This document shows positions 21,506 through 23,497 of a stretch of 23,497 nt of DNA, piece after piece. The stretch spans positions 1-23,497 of the forward strand of contig JAGUUJ010000012.1 of NCBI GenBank assembly GCA_020063525.1. The letters are read 5' to 3'. How positions within the stretch are numbered: the stretch's first letter is position 1; each line of letters opens with the position of its first letter. The DNA is from Candidatus Omnitrophota bacterium (GTDB taxonomy: Bacteria > Omnitrophota > Gorgyraeia > Gygaellales > Profunditerraquicolaceae). The notes below the pieces were generated by a model. It searched no databases. It saw nothing but the letters and a program-made list of their open reading frames with translations, and was not told the DNA's origin. Both the position numbers and the translations under genes were made by a program.

Positions 21506-22773
21506 CACAATCCTCCTGTAGCTTTATCAAAACGCGCCTGGGCTAAGATGTAGTCATAAACGGCTTGTTTTTGATTAAACAAAGAAACCTCATAACCTAA
21601 AGATACATCATTTAAATCCAAGGAACTAGCTATACCTGCTTTGTATTTTTCTTCCGCAACCGAAAGCGTATCCTTGTATAAATCAATCTGGACTTGCGCA
21701 GACTTCATTTTAGCAATGGCATTTTTTAGGTCTAAATAGGCACTCTTTAATTCTAGGGCAATATCTTTTATGGTCTTTTCTTTGGTAAGCTGTGTTTCTT
21801 TTAAATCAATAATCGCCTGTTCTACCTTGGCTTTAGTTGCCCAACCGTCAAATATCGGCCAGGAAAAAGTTAGGCCTATGACATTATAATCATTCCAGCC
21901 TCTACTCGCTGTTGCGCTAAGATGAGAACGGCTGTAATAATCCCAAGAGGCATAAATATTTGGCCGGTTATCTGCTTTTGCGATTTCAATTGACTTTTTA
22001 TCTGCCTCTTCCTGGGCTGCATATTGCCCTATCTCTGGCCGGTTTTTCATGGCCTGCAAAAATCCTTCATCATAGGCAACTGTTTTCGCTGCATAAACAA
22101 ATTGACTTGCAGGATTTATTTTCACTGCCTCATCAAGATACAATAAGTTGCGCAAAAGCGCATGAGCCGCCTCTGCCTGATTTAAAGACGCTTCATAAGC
22201 CTCTATTACCGTGCTTAAAGATTGTTTAATCTTTAAAATATCTGATTCGCAGGCCTGGCCAGCAAGGTAGCGCGCCTCAATTACATCCAAATGCGCTTTG
22301 GTATTCTCTGTTATATTTTTATTTAAATTAGCAAATTCACTGGCTAATAAAAGGGTATAAAAGGCCTTCTGCACATTTAAAGCTGTTTCTAATTTTGTCT
22401 TATCTAATAAGGCTTGCGAAACTTTAAATTTATATTTGTCCTGCTCTATAGTATTTACAGTCTTACCGCCTTTATAGAGGTATTGTTTCAGGGTAGTCTG
22501 GCTGGTAGTCTGGATGAGGTCTTTGGTATAATAGCCCCGCGTATCTGTCCAGCCGCCGGTAAAATTTAGAGTAGGCAATAGTCCGGCTTTGGCTTCGCTA
22601 ATCTTTTCTTTTGCCTTTTTAATATCCTCGGTCTTAAGCAGGACATCGCGGTTATCCCGAAGAGCTATGGAAATTGCCTCATCCAGGGTCAGAGAAATCT
22701 CCTCTGCCTTAATGATAAAAGGAAATATTGGAATAAATATTATCAAAAATAAAGCCTTTTTCCTCATTTTCAT
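21505..22773 (-). CDS. TolC-family outer membrane efflux protein
   Basis: This 422-residue outer-membrane channel has a signal peptide (KKALFLIIFIPIFPFIIKAEE) cut near residue 22. Two repeated OEP domains follow, each with long alpha-helical segments of the LTLDEAISIALRDNRDVL type. Beta strands with aromatic residues (PNIYASWDYYSRS, NVIGLTFSWPIFDG) should form the barrel. The length fits TolC-like proteins. The ATG at 22773 shares one base with the marR stop (TGATG); the GTG one codon upstream could also serve. It should be the exit duct of the RND pump encoded downstream. Confidence 0.9.
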   Translation of the reverse strand: MKMRKKALFLIIFIPIFPFIIKAEEISLTLDEAISIALRDNRDVLLKTEDIKKAKEKISEAKAGLLPTLNFTGGWTDTRGYYTKDLIQTTSQTTLKQYLYKGGKTVNTIEQDKYKFKVSQALLDKTKLETALNVQKAFYTLLLASEFANLNKNITENTKAHLDVIEARYLAGQACESDILKIKQSLSTVIEAYEASLNQAEAAHALLRNLLYLDEAVKINPASQFVYAAKTVAYDEGFLQAMKNRPEIGQYAAQEEADKKSIEIAKADNRPNIYASWDYYSRSHLSATASRGWNDYNVIGLTFSWPIFDGWATKAKVEQAIIDLKETQLTKEKTIKDIALELKSAYLDLKNAIAKMKSAQVQIDLYKDTLSVAEEKYKAGIASSLDLNDVSLGYEVSLFNQKQAVYDYILAQARFDKATGGL

Positions 22774-23225
22774 CACGTCTCTTTTTCTTTAATTAAGATA
22801 TTGTGTATCTGCATCAGAATCCTTAGGTAATCCTGACGGTCTGCTTCAGAGATGCTGCCGAATATCTTGATAACCATCCTGCGCCTCTGTGCATTAATCT
22901 TCCTTACTAATTCATTGCCACGAGGCGTTAATTTTATCTTAATTATCCTTCTGTCTTCGGGCTCATAAACCCTGACCACATAACCATAACCGACAAGCCT
23001 ATCCACAATGCCTGTCATTGCTGCTGTAGTCACATGCATAAAATGCGCCAGAGCCGTCATTTTGGACTCACCCTGCTGGCTTAAGAAATCCAGGATCAAG
23101 AATTGGGGCAGAGTAATCTTGCCTTTATACAATTCATCTGTCTGGCGCCGGGCAAACCCCTGGATGATGCCCGGCATAACCTCATTCATCTTATCCGCAA
23201 ATTCTAATAAGGAACTTTGTAACAT
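22773..23225 (-). CDS. MarR-family transcriptional regulator
   Basis: This 150-residue DNA-binding protein is predicted to repress the efflux operon and release it on ligand binding. The winged helix lies at about 38-107: recognition-helix region HVTTAAMTGIVDRLVGYGYV, then the wing PEDRRIIKIKLTPRG, with flanking dimerisation helices. It is the first gene of the operon and its gene shares one base with tolC. Upstream lie a consensus promoter and an inverted repeat at the predicted start point, so autorepression is likely. The ligand may be the pathway product or an intermediate; that is inferred from neighbourhood. Confidence 0.9.
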   Translation of the reverse strand: MLQSSLLEFADKMNEVMPGIIQGFARRQTDELYKGKITLPQFLILDFLSQQGESKMTALAHFMHVTTAAMTGIVDRLVGYGYVVRVYEPEDRRIIKIKLTPRGNELVRKINAQRRRMVIKIFGSISEADRQDYLRILMQIHNILIKEKET

Positions 23226-23251
23226 ATTTAATCCTATTAATAATTAATTAT

Positions 23252-23264
23252 ATTGATTATCAAT
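23252..23264. promoter_or_regulatory. Inverted-repeat operator candidate upstream of marR
   Basis: ATTGATTATCAAT is a perfect 6-1-6 inverted repeat, with AT-rich partial symmetry beyond. It starts near the expected transcription start of the marR promoter, a usual MarR operator position. Confidence 0.55.
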
Positions 23265-23271
23265 TATATTA

Positions 23272-23300
23272 AATATATTATAAAAAATACCCTGTGTCAA
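23272..23300 (-). promoter_or_regulatory. Promoter of the marR-efflux operon
   Basis: On the minus strand TTGACA (23295-23300) is followed after 17 bases by TATATT (23272-23277). TTGACACAG is identical to the -35 region of the PKS operon promoter. Confidence 0.7.
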
Positions 23301-23348
23301 GTATATTTTTGCTTAAAAGAGAGGAGGGCCTTTAAAAAAGGAGGACTA

Positions 23349-23497
23349 TTAAAGTGTCTTGATTAACCTCAAGAGAAATTTGTATTCGGTTTCCACCATC
23401 TCCAGGTTGTGCTCTAAAATGTAGGCTAACGAGGAGGTTTTTTTCTTCCTTAAAGAGTTAACCATCTGTCTTAAACCTTTTGAGAGTTTCGTTAAAA
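23349..23497 (-). CDS. C-terminal fragment of an unidentified protein
   Basis: An open frame enters from the right edge and stops at 23349 (TAA). The 49 visible residues are rich in Lys, Leu and Glu and look helical, for example SLAYILEHNLEMVETEYKF. No start or family is visible. The gene ends about 50 bases before the marR promoter. Confidence 0.5.
   Translation of the reverse strand, partial: LTKLSKGLRQMVNSLRKKKTSSLAYILEHNLEMVETEYKFLLRLIKTL

Overview
The window looks like a chromosomal piece of an uncultivated Gram-negative bacterium. It carries lipoprotein signal peptides, a TolC/RND tripartite pump, sigma70-like promoters and moderate-to-low GC. Several short repeats (7-bp and 8-bp tandem arrays, a TTCGCG-rich inverted repeat, GGGGACA inverted repeats) sit in intergenic gaps and run into gene ends. 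From memory this resembles draft genomes of Candidatus Omnitrophota and similar lineages; that placement is a weak inference. Nearly every protein gene is on the minus strand.

Region 1 (1-2130): tRNA-Ala(GGC) on the minus strand and tRNA-Leu(CAA) on the plus strand diverge from overlapping promoters. They are followed by a lipoprotein SGNH hydrolase and rlmN. A terminator-like hairpin at 2087-2128 separates these from the large operon upstream.

Region 2 (2144-17042, transcribed right to left): about 16 tightly packed genes behave as one transcription unit, driven by a strong promoter at 17093-17120 with an 18-bp palindrome near the start point. The promoter-proximal part is an aromatic (type II) polyketide synthase locus: a PCP_red-like small protein, a ketopantoate-reductase-like enzyme, a duplicated TIGR04076 protein, KS-alpha, KS-beta (chain length factor), a B12-type radical SAM enzyme, an acyl carrier protein, a PF04199 cyclase, a TcmN/WhiE-type aromatase/cyclase, an SDR ketoreductase and an amidohydrolase_2 enzyme that could be a decarboxylase. 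The distal part is a five-gene module: nucleoside phosphorylase, MtnA-type sugar-phosphate isomerase, class II aldolase fused to an SCP2 lipid-binding domain, aldehyde dehydrogenase and AMP-forming acyl-CoA ligase. Read as a route, it would split a 5'-substituted adenosine into adenine, DHAP and an aldehyde, then turn the aldehyde into an acyl-CoA. That is the logic of the 5'-deoxyadenosine/MTA 'DHAP shunt', with two extra steps and a lipid-binding domain.

Region 3 (17162-23300): a marR-tolC-adaptor-RND-PII-like operon, also on the minus strand. Its promoter resembles that of region 2 and also has an inverted repeat near the start point. It is a plausible export and control module for the neighbouring pathway product. 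The right edge holds the C-terminal end of an unidentified gene.

The most notable points are the type II PKS outside its usual actinobacterial setting, a KS-beta that has lost all three catalytic residues with Arg in place of Cys, the aldolase-SCP2 fusion, and the coupling of a nucleoside-cleavage route to a polyketide locus.
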